From assembly GCF_009833495.1 (NCBI RefSeq), contig NZ_WUWG01000001.1, positions 682,001-746,000 of the forward strand: 64,000 nucleotides of DNA. The letters are read 5' to 3'. The translations under genes and the position numbers were made by a program. Shown here in pieces: positions 19,207 through 29,478 of this stretch. Source of the stretch: Oceanomicrobium pacificus. Its GTDB lineage: Bacteria; Pseudomonadota; Alphaproteobacteria; Rhodobacterales; Rhodobacteraceae. Each line of letters starts with the position of its first letter. Position 1 is the first letter of the stretch. Below the pieces are notes generated by a model. It made no database searches. It was not told where the DNA came from and worked only from the letters and a program-made list of their open reading frames with translations.

Positions 19207-19917
19207 ATGACCGTACATATCGGCGCCAAGCAGGGTGATATTGCCGAAACCGTTCTGCTGCCGGGCGATCCCTATCGCGCCCGCTGGGCGGCAGAGACGT
19301 TTCTCGACGATGCGCGGCTCGTGAACGAGGTGCGCGGGATGCTCGGGTTCACCGGCACCTGGAAGGGCCACCCTGTCACGATCCACGGCACCGGCATGGG
19401 CATGCCGTCCCTGTCGATCTATGTGAACGAACTGATCCGCGACTATGGCGCCCGGACGCTCATCCGGATCGGCAGTTGCGGCGGCATGCAGGATCATGTG
19501 GGCATCCGCGACATCGTGGTCGCGATGAGCTGTACCTCCATTTCCACGCCGTCGCGCGGCATCCTGCGCGAACTGCAATATGCCCCGACAGCGAACTGGC
19601 CGCTGTTGCGGGCCGCTGTCCTTGCGGCCGAGCGCCGTGACCGGCCGGTCCATGTCGGCAATATCTATTCATCGGACGTCTTTTATGACGAACGCCCCGA
19701 CCTCAACGAACAGATGGAGCGGCATGGCGTTCTGGCGGTCGAGATGGAGGCGGCCGAGCTCTACACGCTCGCCGCGCGTCACAAGGCCCGCGCTCTGGCC
19801 GTGCTGACCGTGAGCGACCACCTCAAGACCGGAGAGGCGTTGCCGTCAGACAAGCGGGAGCGGTCTTTCGGCGAGATGGTCGAGATCTCCCTCGAAGCCG
19901 CCTTCGCAGACAGCTGA
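19207..19917 (+). CDS. deoD: Purine-nucleoside phosphorylase DeoD
   Basis: 236-aa hexameric-type PNP of the PNP/UDP family. The N-terminus has the phosphate loop LLPGDPYRA (about residues 18-26), then RIGSCGGMQ, the purine/ribose motif [15 protein letters not shown] and the catalytic region [11 protein letters not shown]. It salvages purine (deoxy)ribonucleosides. It is unrelated in sequence to the 7.2-kb phosphorylase. GGGAGGA lies about 10 nt before the ATG, and a strong terminator follows directly. Confidence 0.94.
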   Translation: MTVHIGAKQGDIAETVLLPGDPYRARWAAETFLDDARLVNEVRGMLGFTGTWKGHPVTIHGTGMGMPSLSIYVNELIRDYGARTLIRIGSCGGMQDHVGIRDIVVAMSCTSISTPSRGILRELQYAPTANWPLLRAAVLAAERRDRPVHVGNIYSSDVFYDERPDLNEQMERHGVLAVEMEAAELYTLAARHKARALAVLTVSDHLKTGEALPSDKRERSFGEMVEISLEAAFADS

Positions 19918-19922
19918 CAGAC

Positions 19923-19951
19923 AAAAGGGGCCGCGACGGGCCCCTTTTTTT
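19923..19951. terminator. Bidirectional rho-independent terminator between deoD and sdhB
   Basis: AAAGGGGCC (19924-19932) pairs with GGCCCCTTT (19939-19947) around a 6-nt loop, followed by a run of T to 19951. A run of A precedes the stem, so it can also stop minus-strand transcription leaving sdhB (stop at 19975). Confidence 0.9.
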
Positions 19952-19974
19952 CAATCGTTCTGGCGGTCAGCCGA

Positions 19975-20754
19975 TTACATTTTCCGTTCGACCATCATCT
20001 TCTTGATCTCGGCGATCGCCTTGGCGGGGTTCAGCCCCTTCGGGCAGGTCCGCGCGCAGTTCATGATCGTGTGGCAACGGTAGAGTTTGAACGGATCCTC
20101 CAACTCGTCGAGCCGTTCGCCCGTAGCCTCGTCCCGGCTGTCGATGATCCAGCGATAGGCATGCAGAAGCGCGGCCGGTCCCAGATAGCGGTCTCCGTTC
20201 CACCAGTAGCTCGGGCAGGAGGTGGAGCAGGAGGCGCACATCACACATTCATAGAGCCCGTCGAGTTTCTTGCGGTCCTCGATGGACTGGCGCCACTCCT
20301 TGGCCGGACGGTTCGTCTTGGTCTCCAGCCACGGCATGATGGAGGCATGCTGGGCATAGAAATGGGTCAGGTCGGGGATCAGGTCCTTGACCACCGGCAT
20401 ATGCGGCAGCGGATAGATCTTCACGTCCCCATCCACATCGTCGAGCCCGTAGATACAGGCCAGCGTGTTGATCCCGTCGATATTCATCGCGCAGGAGCCG
20501 CAGATCCCCTCCCGGCAGGAACGGCGGAAGGTCAGCGTCGGATCGATCTCGTTCTTGATCTTGATGAGCGCGTCCAGAATCATCGGCCCGCATGTGTCGA
20601 GGTCGACGAAATAGGTGTCGACGCGCGGATTGCTGCCCGAATCGGGATCGTAGCGATAGATCTTGAACGTGCGCAGGTTGGTCGCGCCCTCGGGCTTGGG
20701 CCAGGTCTTGCCCACCACCACGCGCGAGTTTTTCGGAAGGGTCAGTTCCACCAT
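19975..20754 (-). CDS. sdhB: Succinate dehydrogenase iron-sulfur subunit
   Basis: 259-aa SdhB of complex II. The N-terminal plant-type [2Fe-2S] site is [12 protein letters not shown]. The C-terminal cysteine clusters [17 protein letters not shown] and [17 protein letters not shown] bind [4Fe-4S] and [3Fe-4S]. It passes electrons from SdhA FAD to the quinone at SdhC/D on the cytoplasmic face. Its ATG overlaps the TAA of the preceding lipoprotein gene by one base (TAATG), so it is coupled to that gene. Last gene of the sdh operon. Confidence 0.97.
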   Translation of the reverse strand: MVELTLPKNSRVVVGKTWPKPEGATNLRTFKIYRYDPDSGSNPRVDTYFVDLDTCGPMILDALIKIKNEIDPTLTFRRSCREGICGSCAMNIDGINTLACIYGLDDVDGDVKIYPLPHMPVVKDLIPDLTHFYAQHASIMPWLETKTNRPAKEWRQSIEDRKKLDGLYECVMCASCSTSCPSYWWNGDRYLGPAALLHAYRWIIDSRDEATGERLDELEDPFKLYRCHTIMNCARTCPKGLNPAKAIAEIKKMMVERKM

Positions 20755-21182
20755 TACTTGTCTCCCAGCGACGCGCTCAGCGTGCTGCCATTGCGGATGA
20801 ATTCCTGTGCCCGCTGCTGCTGCGCAGGCGTCAGGCTGTTGTAGGTTTCAAGCTCGGCCGGGGTCAGGAAGACACCCGGCGCCACTTCGGTCCCGCCGCC
20901 CGACCGGACGATGCGGCCCTGCTGGGCGTAGCAGGCTTCGTAATAGGCGCTGCTCACCGTGGCGCGCGACATGCCGTCGATGCGCTGGGTGCCGACAAAC
21001 TGGCCCTTGGAATTGAGCGCCACCGTCACATCGGTGCCAAGGCGGGCCTCGGCCTCCTTCTCGGCCTGCTTCAGGCAGTAGCGCTGCACCTCGGCCATCG
21101 TTGTCGGCAACGGATCGGCACCTTCGGTGCAGGCGGCCAGCGCCACGGCGGCCACGGACAATGCAAGAGCGGTCTTCGTCAT
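20754..21182 (-). CDS. Putative lipoprotein encoded inside the sdh operon
   Basis: 142 aa with a lipoprotein signal ([18 protein letters not shown]; lipobox LAAC, Cys18). The mature part has a Cys pair ([14 protein letters not shown] and [10 protein letters not shown]) and a C-terminal segment [21 protein letters not shown] know no function. It lies 37 nt after sdhA and overlaps the sdhB start, so it is co-transcribed with complex II. That invites a role in envelope or complex-II biology, but this is inference. Confidence 0.8.
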   Translation of the reverse strand: MTKTALALSVAAVALAACTEGADPLPTTMAEVQRYCLKQAEKEAEARLGTDVTVALNSKGQFVGTQRIDGMSRATVSSAYYEACYAQQGRIVRSGGGTEVAPGVFLTPAELETYNSLTPAQQQRAQEFIRNGSTLSASLGDK

Positions 21183-21219
21183 CCTCGGTTCTCCCTGTCG
21201 CCGCGCGGGGGCGGCCCGG

Positions 21220-23028
21220 TCAGTAGACGCGGGCCTTCGGCGCGATCTTCTTGAGGTCTATCCCACCCTCGTCTTCCTTGGTCAGCGGATCAAGATGCAC
21301 GTTCCGGTAGGTCAGCTTGGCCTTGCCCTTCGCGTCGAAGCGGACCAGCGAATGCTTGCGCCAGTTCTCGTCGTCGCGGTCGGGGTAATCCTCGTGCGCA
21401 TGGGCGCCGCGGCTTTCCTTGCGGGCCTCGGCGGCGGTGATCGTCGCCACCGCGTTCGGCATCAGGTTGGCCAGTTCCAGCGTCTCCATCAGGTCGGAGT
21501 TCCAGACGAGCGACCGGTCGGTGACCTTCAGATCGTCGAGACCGGCAGCGACCTCCTTCATCTTCTCCACCCCTTCGGCGAGCGTCTTGTCGGTGCGGAA
21601 CACGGCGGCATCCTGCTGCATCGTGCGCTGCATCTTCAGCCGCAGGTCCGCCGTCGGCGTGCCGCCATCGGCGTGGCGCATCGCGTCGAACCGCTCGAGC
21701 GCCTTGTCCACCGACTTGCGGTTGATCGCCGGATTGGGGCTGTTCGGGTCCACCACCTCGCCGGCGCGGATCGCCGCGGCACGGCCGAAGACCACAAGGT
21801 CGATCAGCGAGTTGGAGCCGAGGCGGTTGGCGCCGTGCACGCTGGCGCAGCCGGCCTCGCCCACGGCCATCAGGCCGGGCTGCACGCGGTCCTGCGACCG
21901 GGCCGTCGGGTTCAGCACCTCGCCCCAGTAATTGGTCGGGATGCCGCCCATATTGTAATGCACCGTCGGCAGAACCGGAATCGGCTCCTTGGTCAGGTCG
22001 ACACCGGCAAAGATGCGCGCCGATTCCGAGATGCCGGGCAGGCGCTCGGCAAGCGTCTCGGGCGGCAGATGGTTGAGGTGCAGGAAGATATGGTCCTTCT
22101 CCGGTCCGACGCCGCGGCCCTCCCGGATCTCCATGGTCATGCAGCGCGACACCACATCGCGCGAGGCCAGATCCTTGTAGGTGGGCGCGTAGCGTTCCAT
22201 GAACCGCTCGCCCTCGGAGTTGGTCAGATAGCCACCCTCGCCGCGGGCGCCTTCAGTGATCAGGCAGCCCGATCCGTAGATGCCCGTCGGGTGGAACTGG
22301 ACGAACTCCATATCCTGCAACGGCAGCCCCTGCCGCGCGACCATGCCGCCCCCGTCACCGGTGCAGGTATGGGCGGAGGTGGCGGAGAAATAGGCGCGGC
22401 CGTAGCCGCCGGTGGCAAGCACGACCATCTTCGCGTTGAAGAGGTGGAGCGTGCCATCATCGAGCTTCCATGCCAGAAGACCTTGGCAGGCGCCGTCTTC
22501 CGACATGATCAGGTCGAGCGCGAAATATTCGATGAAGAATTCCGCGTTGTTCTTCAGCGACTGGCCGTAGAGCGTGTGCAGGATCGCATGGCCGGTCCGG
22601 TCGGCGGCGGCACAGGTGCGCTGCACCGGCGGGCCTTCGCCATATTCGGTCGTGTGGCCACCGAACGGGCGCTGGTAGATCTTGCCCTCTTCGGTGCGGG
22701 AGAAGGGCACGCCGTAATGTTCCAGCTCATAAACGGCTTTCGGCGCTTCACGGGCGAGATATTCCATCGCATCAGTGTCGCCCAGCCAGTCCGAGCCCTT
22801 GACCGTGTCATACATATGCCACTGCCAGCTGTCGGGGCCCATATTGCCGAGGCTCGCGGCAATCCCGCCCTGCGCGGCCACCGTGTGGCTGCGGGTCGGG
22901 AAGACCTTGGTCACGCAGGCGGTGCGCAGCCCCTGCTCGGCCATGCCGAGCGTGGCCCGCAGGCCCGAGCCGCCGGCGCCGACGACGACCACGTCATATT
23001 CATGTTCGATCAGATCGTAAGCGGACAT
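21220..23028 (-). CDS. sdhA: Succinate dehydrogenase flavoprotein subunit
   Basis: 602-aa SdhA. FAD-binding motif [17 protein letters not shown] is at the N-terminus; [13 protein letters not shown] contains the His that binds FAD covalently. [10 protein letters not shown] and [13 protein letters not shown] are the active-site and FAD-domain motifs. It oxidises succinate to fumarate in the TCA cycle. The ATG at 23028 was chosen over an in-frame TTG at 23040 because GGAGAG lies 5 nt upstream of it. It follows sdhD by 12 nt. Confidence 0.97.
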   Translation of the reverse strand: MSAYDLIEHEYDVVVVGAGGSGLRATLGMAEQGLRTACVTKVFPTRSHTVAAQGGIAASLGNMGPDSWQWHMYDTVKGSDWLGDTDAMEYLAREAPKAVYELEHYGVPFSRTEEGKIYQRPFGGHTTEYGEGPPVQRTCAAADRTGHAILHTLYGQSLKNNAEFFIEYFALDLIMSEDGACQGLLAWKLDDGTLHLFNAKMVVLATGGYGRAYFSATSAHTCTGDGGGMVARQGLPLQDMEFVQFHPTGIYGSGCLITEGARGEGGYLTNSEGERFMERYAPTYKDLASRDVVSRCMTMEIREGRGVGPEKDHIFLHLNHLPPETLAERLPGISESARIFAGVDLTKEPIPVLPTVHYNMGGIPTNYWGEVLNPTARSQDRVQPGLMAVGEAGCASVHGANRLGSNSLIDLVVFGRAAAIRAGEVVDPNSPNPAINRKSVDKALERFDAMRHADGGTPTADLRLKMQRTMQQDAAVFRTDKTLAEGVEKMKEVAAGLDDLKVTDRSLVWNSDLMETLELANLMPNAVATITAAEARKESRGAHAHEDYPDRDDENWRKHSLVRFDAKGKAKLTYRNVHLDPLTKEDEGGIDLKKIAPKARVY

Positions 23029-23040
23029 CAATCTCTCCAA

Positions 23041-23421
23041 TCAGGCGCCGAAGGCGATCTTGGCAACAGCGAAAACGCCGGTCAGGCCGAAGAGCCAGCA
23101 GAACAGGGTGTTGCCCACGATGAGCGCGGTGCGGAGCGCGGGACCATGGACATAATCCTCGATCACCACCTGCAGACCCTGCTGCAGATGCAGGAAGCCG
23201 GTGACCAGGAAAAGCACGGCGACAAGCGCGTTGAACGGGTGGGAATAGGCCTCGACCACGCGGGCATGATCGCCGCCCAGATTGTAGGCCAGCGGAATGA
23301 CGAAAAGCACCGTCAGCGGAATGAGCGCGACCGAGGTCAGACGCTGGTTCCAGAAATGGTGGGTGCCGTCCTTGGCCGAGCCGAGGCCGGACACACGGGC
23401 GCGATCTGTCTTGTAGCTCAT
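23041..23421 (-). CDS. sdhD: Succinate dehydrogenase membrane anchor subunit
   Basis: 126-aa membrane anchor with three hydrophobic helices: LTSVALIPLTVLFVIPLAYN, ALVAVLFLVTGFLHLQQGLQ and ALIVGNTLFCWLFGLTGVFA. The His in the second helix is the likely heme b or quinone-site residue. The ATG at 23421 (MSYKTDRARV) has GGCGGAG just upstream and is preferred to a longer upstream reading. It begins 10 nt after sdhC. Confidence 0.92.
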   Translation of the reverse strand: MSYKTDRARVSGLGSAKDGTHHFWNQRLTSVALIPLTVLFVIPLAYNLGGDHARVVEAYSHPFNALVAVLFLVTGFLHLQQGLQVVIEDYVHGPALRTALIVGNTLFCWLFGLTGVFAVAKIAFGA

Positions 23422-23431
23422 CTCCGCCTCC

Positions 23432-23818
23432 TCAGATGGCAATGATCAGGGTGATCAGGGTCAGGCCCAGCGACGTGCCGACCACGATCCAGGCCGAACG
23501 GGCGACAAGTTCCGGGTCATAGCCGCGGCCCGTGTCCCAGATCAGGTGCCGGATGCCGGTGCAGGTATGGTACCAGAGCGCCCAGAGCGATCCGATCATC
23601 ACCAATGTTCCGATCCAGCTTGTGATCACAAAGTCGGCGACTGCGAAATAGTCCGGCCCGATGGCCGCTGCCAGGAACCACCAGACGATCAGCACCGCGC
23701 CCAGCGTCAGGGCCGACCCGGTGATCCGGTGCAGGATCGAGGTGATATCATTGGCCCGGAACTTCCAAACGGTCATGTGGGGCGACAGGGGCCGGTTTCC
23801 GCGATTGACGTCAGCCAT
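23432..23818 (-). CDS. sdhC: Succinate dehydrogenase cytochrome b556 subunit
   Basis: 128-aa SdhC with the family signature RPLSPHMTVW and HRITGSALTLGAVL near the N-terminus and a His-containing helix LWALWYHTCTGIRHLIWD, where the heme-ligand His is expected. Three transmembrane segments. It is the promoter-proximal sdh gene. About 150-190 nt upstream of its ATG lie perfect TGTGATCACA palindromes, the best candidate regulatory sites for the operon. Confidence 0.95.
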   Translation of the reverse strand: MADVNRGNRPLSPHMTVWKFRANDITSILHRITGSALTLGAVLIVWWFLAAAIGPDYFAVADFVITSWIGTLVMIGSLWALWYHTCTGIRHLIWDTGRGYDPELVARSAWIVVGTSLGLTLITLIIAI

Positions 23819-23969
23819 ATGCTGTCCTTCCAGTTTGAGCAGCGCTGCGATCGGGTCCGTCCGTCACACCGGAGACACCCAGAAATCGCCGCGAGAATAT
23901 CGCGCTTGGCCCACGAGTCCTACCCCTAACACAAGCGGGTTCGGGGATTTTCACCGGGAATCGGGCAAA

Positions 23970-24011
23970 TGTGATCCAATCTGTGATCACAGATTTTTTC
24001 TTGTGATCACA
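23970..24011. promoter_or_regulatory. TGTGATCACA operator array upstream of sdhC
   Basis: Two perfect copies of the palindrome TGTGATCACA lie at 23982-23991 and 24002-24011, 20 bp apart. The first sits inside the perfect 18-bp palindrome AATCTGTGATCACAGATT (23978-23995). A degenerate copy TGTGATCCAA lies at 23970-23979. The array occupies the gap between mch (stop at 24030) and sdhC (start at 23818). The same 10-mer recurs before sucC and the GntR gene. Confidence 0.75.
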
Positions 24012-24029
24012 GATTGCCGTTCCGACCGC

Positions 24030-25064
24030 TCAGACCGGGATGAGGCCCCAATAATCAAAATCGAGCAGCACACCGTCACGATAGCGCCCGTCCGGGTCGC
24101 GCAACGCCCCCGCCGGTCCTTCATCTTTCACCGCGACCAGCCGCAGGCGCAGGGCGCCGACACCCGGCGCGCCGGTCTCGGCCACATCGAGCACTTCCGA
24201 CCAAGCGGATATCCGGTCGCCGGCGAAACAGGGATTGGCATGGGCGCCGCCATTGATCGCAGCCACCATCTGCAGGTTTGCCAGCCCGTCATGGGCCAGT
24301 GCGCGGGCCATCGACAGGACATGGCCGCCATAGACGAGCCGCCGTCCGTCGGGGCGCGCGCTTCTGTCGAAATGCACCTTGGCCGTGTTCTGCCAGAGCC
24401 GCGTCGCCATCATATGTTCGGCATCCTCGACGGTCACACCGTCCACATGGTCGATCACGTCGCCGGTCTTGTAGTCGGCCCAGCGCCGCGCATCGCCCGT
24501 CCAAGCCGTGTCGAACCCCGTGAAATCGAGCCCTTGCGGCACCGGAACGTCGCTCACAGCGACGGCACCGGCCAGATCGGGCACGACCGTCTGCGGTGCC
24601 GGCGCGTCCAGGTCACGCTTTCGCACCATCACCCAGCGGCAGAAATCGATGACCGTCTCGCCATGCTGGTTCTGTCCCTCGGTCCGGACCCAGACGATCC
24701 CGGTCTTGCCATTGCTGTTCTGCTTCAGCCCGATCACCTCGGACCGCGCGGACAGCGTGTCGCCCGCGAAAACCGGCCGGTGGAACCGCCCCTCGGCATA
24801 GCCCAGATTGGCCACGGCATTGCGCGACACATCGGGCACCGACTTGCCAAAAACGATATGGAAGGCTGCCAGATCCTCGATCGGGCTTTCGCGCAGACCG
24901 CTCGCCCGCGCCACTTCGTCGGAGGAATAGAGCGCCACGCGCGTCGGGTAGAGCGCGGTATAAAGCGCGCGCTCCCCCGCCGTCACGGTGCGCGGCACCG
25001 CGTGATGCAACTGCTGACCGACGCTGTAATCCTCGAAAAACAGGCCTGCCGCGCTGCCCGCCAT
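24030..25064 (-). CDS. mch: Mesaconyl-CoA hydratase (MaoC family)
   Basis: 344-aa double-hotdog MaoC hydratase that converts mesaconyl-CoA to beta-methylmalyl-CoA in the ethylmalonyl-CoA pathway. Segments such as GLFFEDYSVGQQLHHAVPRT at the N-terminus and GYAEGRFHRPVFAGDTL in the first domain, together with the length, match the Rhodobacter enzyme family. The start is the ATG at 25064, which overlaps the TGA of the DUF1737 gene (TGATG). The mcl2 gene three cistrons upstream supports the pathway assignment. Confidence 0.9.
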   Translation of the reverse strand: MAGSAAGLFFEDYSVGQQLHHAVPRTVTAGERALYTALYPTRVALYSSDEVARASGLRESPIEDLAAFHIVFGKSVPDVSRNAVANLGYAEGRFHRPVFAGDTLSARSEVIGLKQNSNGKTGIVWVRTEGQNQHGETVIDFCRWVMVRKRDLDAPAPQTVVPDLAGAVAVSDVPVPQGLDFTGFDTAWTGDARRWADYKTGDVIDHVDGVTVEDAEHMMATRLWQNTAKVHFDRSARPDGRRLVYGGHVLSMARALAHDGLANLQMVAAINGGAHANPCFAGDRISAWSEVLDVAETGAPGVGALRLRLVAVKDEGPAGALRDPDGRYRDGVLLDFDYWGLIPV

Positions 25065-25267
25065 CAAAGCTGGCCCAGCTTCTGTTCGGGATCGTAGCGC
25101 CCCTCGACCTCCTTCACGACGGCCTGACCGCAGCGCATCACGCCGCGCTTGGCGTCAAATGCATAGGTCGGGCTGCCATGGAGCGACCAGCCCTTGTCGA
25201 GCGCCTCGGTCACCTTGTGGCAGAAGGCGGATGTGTCATCCTCGGTCAGCAGGCGGTAGGCAAGCAT
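25064..25267 (-). CDS. DUF1737 small protein
   Basis: 67 aa. The N-terminal YRLLTEDDTSAFCHKVTEAL and the G(W/Y)xLHGSP-type motif GWSLHGSPTYAFD are the DUF1737 signature; the protein looks soluble and cytoplasmic. It sits 15 nt after nnrU and overlaps the mch start, so it is part of the mcl2-nnrU-DUF1737-mch unit. Function unknown. The ATG is preceded by GAGAGGAGC. Confidence 0.85.
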   Translation of the reverse strand: MLAYRLLTEDDTSAFCHKVTEALDKGWSLHGSPTYAFDAKRGVMRCGQAVVKEVEGRYDPEQKLGQL

Positions 25268-25282
25268 GGAAGCTCCTCTCGG

Positions 25283-25846
25283 TCAGGTCGGAAAGGGCGA
25301 TGGCCCGATGAAATAGTGGATGGTGGTGATCACGGCGAAGACGACCACCGAGATGATGACGAGCCGCAGATCGCCCGAGGCCGGACCGGGCGCCGGGCGC
25401 TCCCAAGCGCCCTCTGCGGCATTGATGACCAGCATTTCGACAATGGCCCAGACGCCGAGCCAGCCGAACAGCAGAATCGAGGCCAGATCGCCGTTCACCA
25501 GCAGATGCGCCACGCTCCAGACGAGCACACCGGTCAGCATCGGGTGCCTTAGCCATGACCGCGCCCGGCCCTTGGACGAGCCCATGCCAAGCAGGAAGAC
25601 GGCGATGAGCATCAGCAGATTGTTCAGATGCACGGTCCAGCCGGGCGTCACATAGACCTGCGGGGCCAGATAGCTGCGATAGCCGATGACCATCAGCACG
25701 ACCGACAGAAGGAGCAACAGCGCCACGACACCGCGCACCGGCCCAGCGCCGATCCGTTCGATCAGCCCGTCGCGCGCGCCCGGGGCCACGCGTTTGAATA
25801 GATGTGCGCCGCTCCAGAGGATCAGCCCCGCCACCAGATAGATCAT
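25283..25846 (-). CDS. NnrU-family membrane protein
   Basis: 187-aa inner-membrane protein with five or six hydrophobic segments beginning MIYLVAGLILWSGAHLFKRV. The central motif PGWTVHLNNLLMLIAVFLLG, then RHPMLTGVLVWSVAHLLVNG, is diagnostic of NnrU. The family was named from denitrification gene clusters but is widespread outside them. Here it lies between mcl2 and DUF1737-mch in one transcription unit, with no denitrification gene nearby, so the nitrite-reductase link should not be assumed. Confidence 0.86.
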   Translation of the reverse strand: MIYLVAGLILWSGAHLFKRVAPGARDGLIERIGAGPVRGVVALLLLLSVVLMVIGYRSYLAPQVYVTPGWTVHLNNLLMLIAVFLLGMGSSKGRARSWLRHPMLTGVLVWSVAHLLVNGDLASILLFGWLGVWAIVEMLVINAAEGAWERPAPGPASGDLRLVIISVVVFAVITTIHYFIGPSPFPT

Positions 25847-25888
25847 GTTTCCGCTCCCCGGATATTTTCTATGGTTTCTCGGGGCGCA

Positions 25889-26767
25889 TTAGGCGGTTTC
25901 CGCAGCCGATTTGGCAATAGCTTCTGCGCGTGCAATGAGCGTCCGCGCGGTTTCCACATGGAGGTTTTCCACGATCTTCCCGTCGAGCACCGCCACGCCG
26001 GAGCCCGATGCAACCGCTTCGTCAAAGGCCTCGATCTGGCGCCGTGCTTCGTCAAGCGCCGCCGCGTCGGGCGCGAAAGCGCTGTTTGCAACCTCCACCT
26101 GTCCGGGATGGATCAGCGTTTTTCCGTCAAATCCCATGTCGCGATCCTGCTGGCATTCCTGCGCCAGACCGTCGAGATCGCGGAACGCATTATAGACCCC
26201 GCCGATGCAGGCAACCCCATGCGCGCGGGCCGCCAGAAGCGCCATGGCCAGCGCCGGCATGAGGGCGATCCGGTCCTGCGTCGCCCGTCCACCCAGATCC
26301 TTCAGCAGGTCATTGGTGCCGAGCACGAAGCCTTCAAGGCGCGGATGGGCAGCGATCGCAGCGGCATTGAGCACGCCTTGCGGGGTTTCGATCATCGCCC
26401 AGAGCGCCCGCCCTTCCCCGCCGGCCGCATCGAGCCGCGCGGCGGCCGCGTCCAGCTCAGAGGGAGCGCCGACCTTAGGCAACAGCACCGCATCGCACGC
26501 CATCGTGGCCGCCGCATCGAGATCCGCCGCGCCCCATTCCGTGTCGAGCCCGTTCACCCTGACAAGCCGCAAGCGCGCGCCATAGCCACCGGCCGCGAGG
26601 GCCTCGGCAACGGTTGTGCGCGCGGCCGCCTTCTCGTCGGGGGCAACCGCGTCTTCCAGATCGAAAATCAGCCCGTCCGCCGGCAGGCCCTTCGCCTTTT
26701 CCAGCACGCGCGCCCGGGAGCCGGGCATGTAGAGCAGTGAGCGGAGGGGGCGATTGAGAACCGACAC
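25889..26767 (-). CDS. mcl2: (3S)-malyl-CoA thioesterase / CitE-like lyase family protein
   Basis: 292-aa HpcH/HpaI-CitE fold protein: SLLYMPGSRARVLEKA, LIFDLEDAVAPDEK, the metal Glu in MIETPQGVLN and FDGKTLIHPGQVEV. In Rhodobacter the paralogue encoded next to mch hydrolyses (3S)-malyl-CoA to malate, finishing the ethylmalonyl-CoA pathway; length and context favour that over the longer lyase Mcl1. The start is GTG, with GGAG 9 nt upstream. First gene of the mcl2-nnrU-DUF1737-mch unit. Lyase activity remains possible. Confidence 0.83.
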   Translation of the reverse strand: MSVLNRPLRSLLYMPGSRARVLEKAKGLPADGLIFDLEDAVAPDEKAAARTTVAEALAAGGYGARLRLVRVNGLDTEWGAADLDAAATMACDAVLLPKVGAPSELDAAAARLDAAGGEGRALWAMIETPQGVLNAAAIAAHPRLEGFVLGTNDLLKDLGGRATQDRIALMPALAMALLAARAHGVACIGGVYNAFRDLDGLAQECQQDRDMGFDGKTLIHPGQVEVANSAFAPDAAALDEARRQIEAFDEAVASGSGVAVLDGKIVENLHVETARTLIARAEAIAKSAAETA

Positions 26768-26823
26768 AGGACGAGACTCCTCGGCGAAATATTATTGCGT
26801 GAGGACCTGTAAACCATAACCGA

Positions 26824-26866
26824 TGTTGCGTCGCAACACAAAATTGCTGCTCTGCACATGCAATTT
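26824..26866. promoter_or_regulatory. Palindromes upstream of mcl2
   Basis: TGTTGCGTCGCAACA (26824-26838) is a perfect 15-bp inverted repeat about 57 nt upstream of the mcl2 start. Next to it AAATTGC (26841-26847) and GCAATTT (26860-26866) form a second dyad. CACATGCAATT occurs at 26855-26865 and again at 26896-26906. The TTGCG core also appears in the ccr/ecm promoter repeats. Probably operator sites for mcl2 and perhaps the divergent gene. Confidence 0.45.
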
Positions 26867-26978
26867 CTTAACCCGATTCTGTTAGGTCCGGCCGCCACAT
26901 GCAATTGCGAGGTCGCAGCCGGTCCGGACCTCCTTGCCTGTGCCGTCGCCTCGACGTCGCGCGGGAAAGGATGGACCG

Positions 26979-27293
26979 ATGATGAACAAGCTGCACATGA
27001 GCCTGGCCCTGTCGCTCGGATTCGGGGCGCTCGCCTTCTGGCACGGTGCCGCGCAGGCCCAGGGCGGGCAATGCGGTGACCGGACCGACATCGTCACCCA
27101 GCTTCACGACCGCTATGGCGAGGCGCGGGTCGGTGCGGGCCTGACACGCGGGCAGATGCTGGAACTGTTTGCCTCCGCGACCACCGGCAGCTGGACGCTG
27201 CTTGTCTCGGCCCCCGACGGCCGGTCCTGCCTTGTCGCCTCGGGCAATGGTTGGACGGACACGGCCGCACGCCCGACCACGCCGGGCGTCTGA
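26979..27293 (+). CDS. Small secreted protein of unknown function
   Basis: 104 aa with a clear Sec signal peptide (MMNKLHMSLALSLGFGALAF, cleavage expected after AQA near residue 27). The mature domain of about 75 aa has two Cys (GGQCGDRTD and GRSCLVASG) that could form a disulfide, and an amphipathic centre. I do not recognise it by name; similar short periplasmic proteins are common in Rhodobacterales. AAAGGA lies 8 nt before the chosen ATG. It is divergent from mcl2. Confidence 0.72.
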   Translation: MMNKLHMSLALSLGFGALAFWHGAAQAQGGQCGDRTDIVTQLHDRYGEARVGAGLTRGQMLELFASATTGSWTLLVSAPDGRSCLVASGNGWTDTAARPTTPGV

Positions 27294-29189
<1,896 letters not shown>

Positions 29190-29231
29190 TCGCCCTCTGC
29201 GCCGGTATGCCCGGCGCGGACCCGAAGAAAT

Positions 29232-29261
29232 GCAACGCCCGGCCAATGTGCCGGGCGTTTT
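29232..29261 (+). terminator. Rho-independent terminator of mdh
   Basis: AACGCCCGGC (29234-29243) pairs with GCCGGGCGTT (29250-29259) around CAATGT, giving a 10-bp GC-rich stem followed by TTTTGCA. It lies 43 nt after the mdh stop and separates mdh from the regulated sucC promoter. Confidence 0.88.
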
Positions 29262-29302
29262 GCATCAAGGCGCGAATCACCCGATCTGTCGCGCCCTGAT
29301 TA

Positions 29303-29333
29303 TGTGATCACATGATTTTCTGCTGTGATCACA
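29303..29333. promoter_or_regulatory. Paired TGTGATCACA operators upstream of sucC
   Basis: Perfect TGTGATCACA palindromes at 29303-29312 and 29324-29333 are spaced 21 bp apart, two helical turns. The first extends to ATGTGATCACAT. They lie about 145-175 nt before the sucC ATG, downstream of the mdh terminator, so they can act only on the sucCDAB-lpd operon. Spacing mirrors the sdhC array. Confidence 0.75.
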
Positions 29334-29478
29334 AACCTGCCGATCCTGTCGCTTTCCTTGGTTTTTCGGGGTATTTCGTTTGCCCGGTCCGCGCAACGCG
29401 CCTATGGCTCGTGCGAGACGCCCGACCGGGCGGAACGGAACCGCAGGCGGGGCCTGCGCGAAAAGAGGAACCGGCTCC

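Noticed and set aside
23982-24011. TGTGATCACA as a CRP/FNR site
   Set aside because: CRP sites are TGTGA-N6-TCACA. Here the two half-sites abut with no 6-nt spacer, at every copy, so the geometry is wrong for a CRP/FNR dimer.
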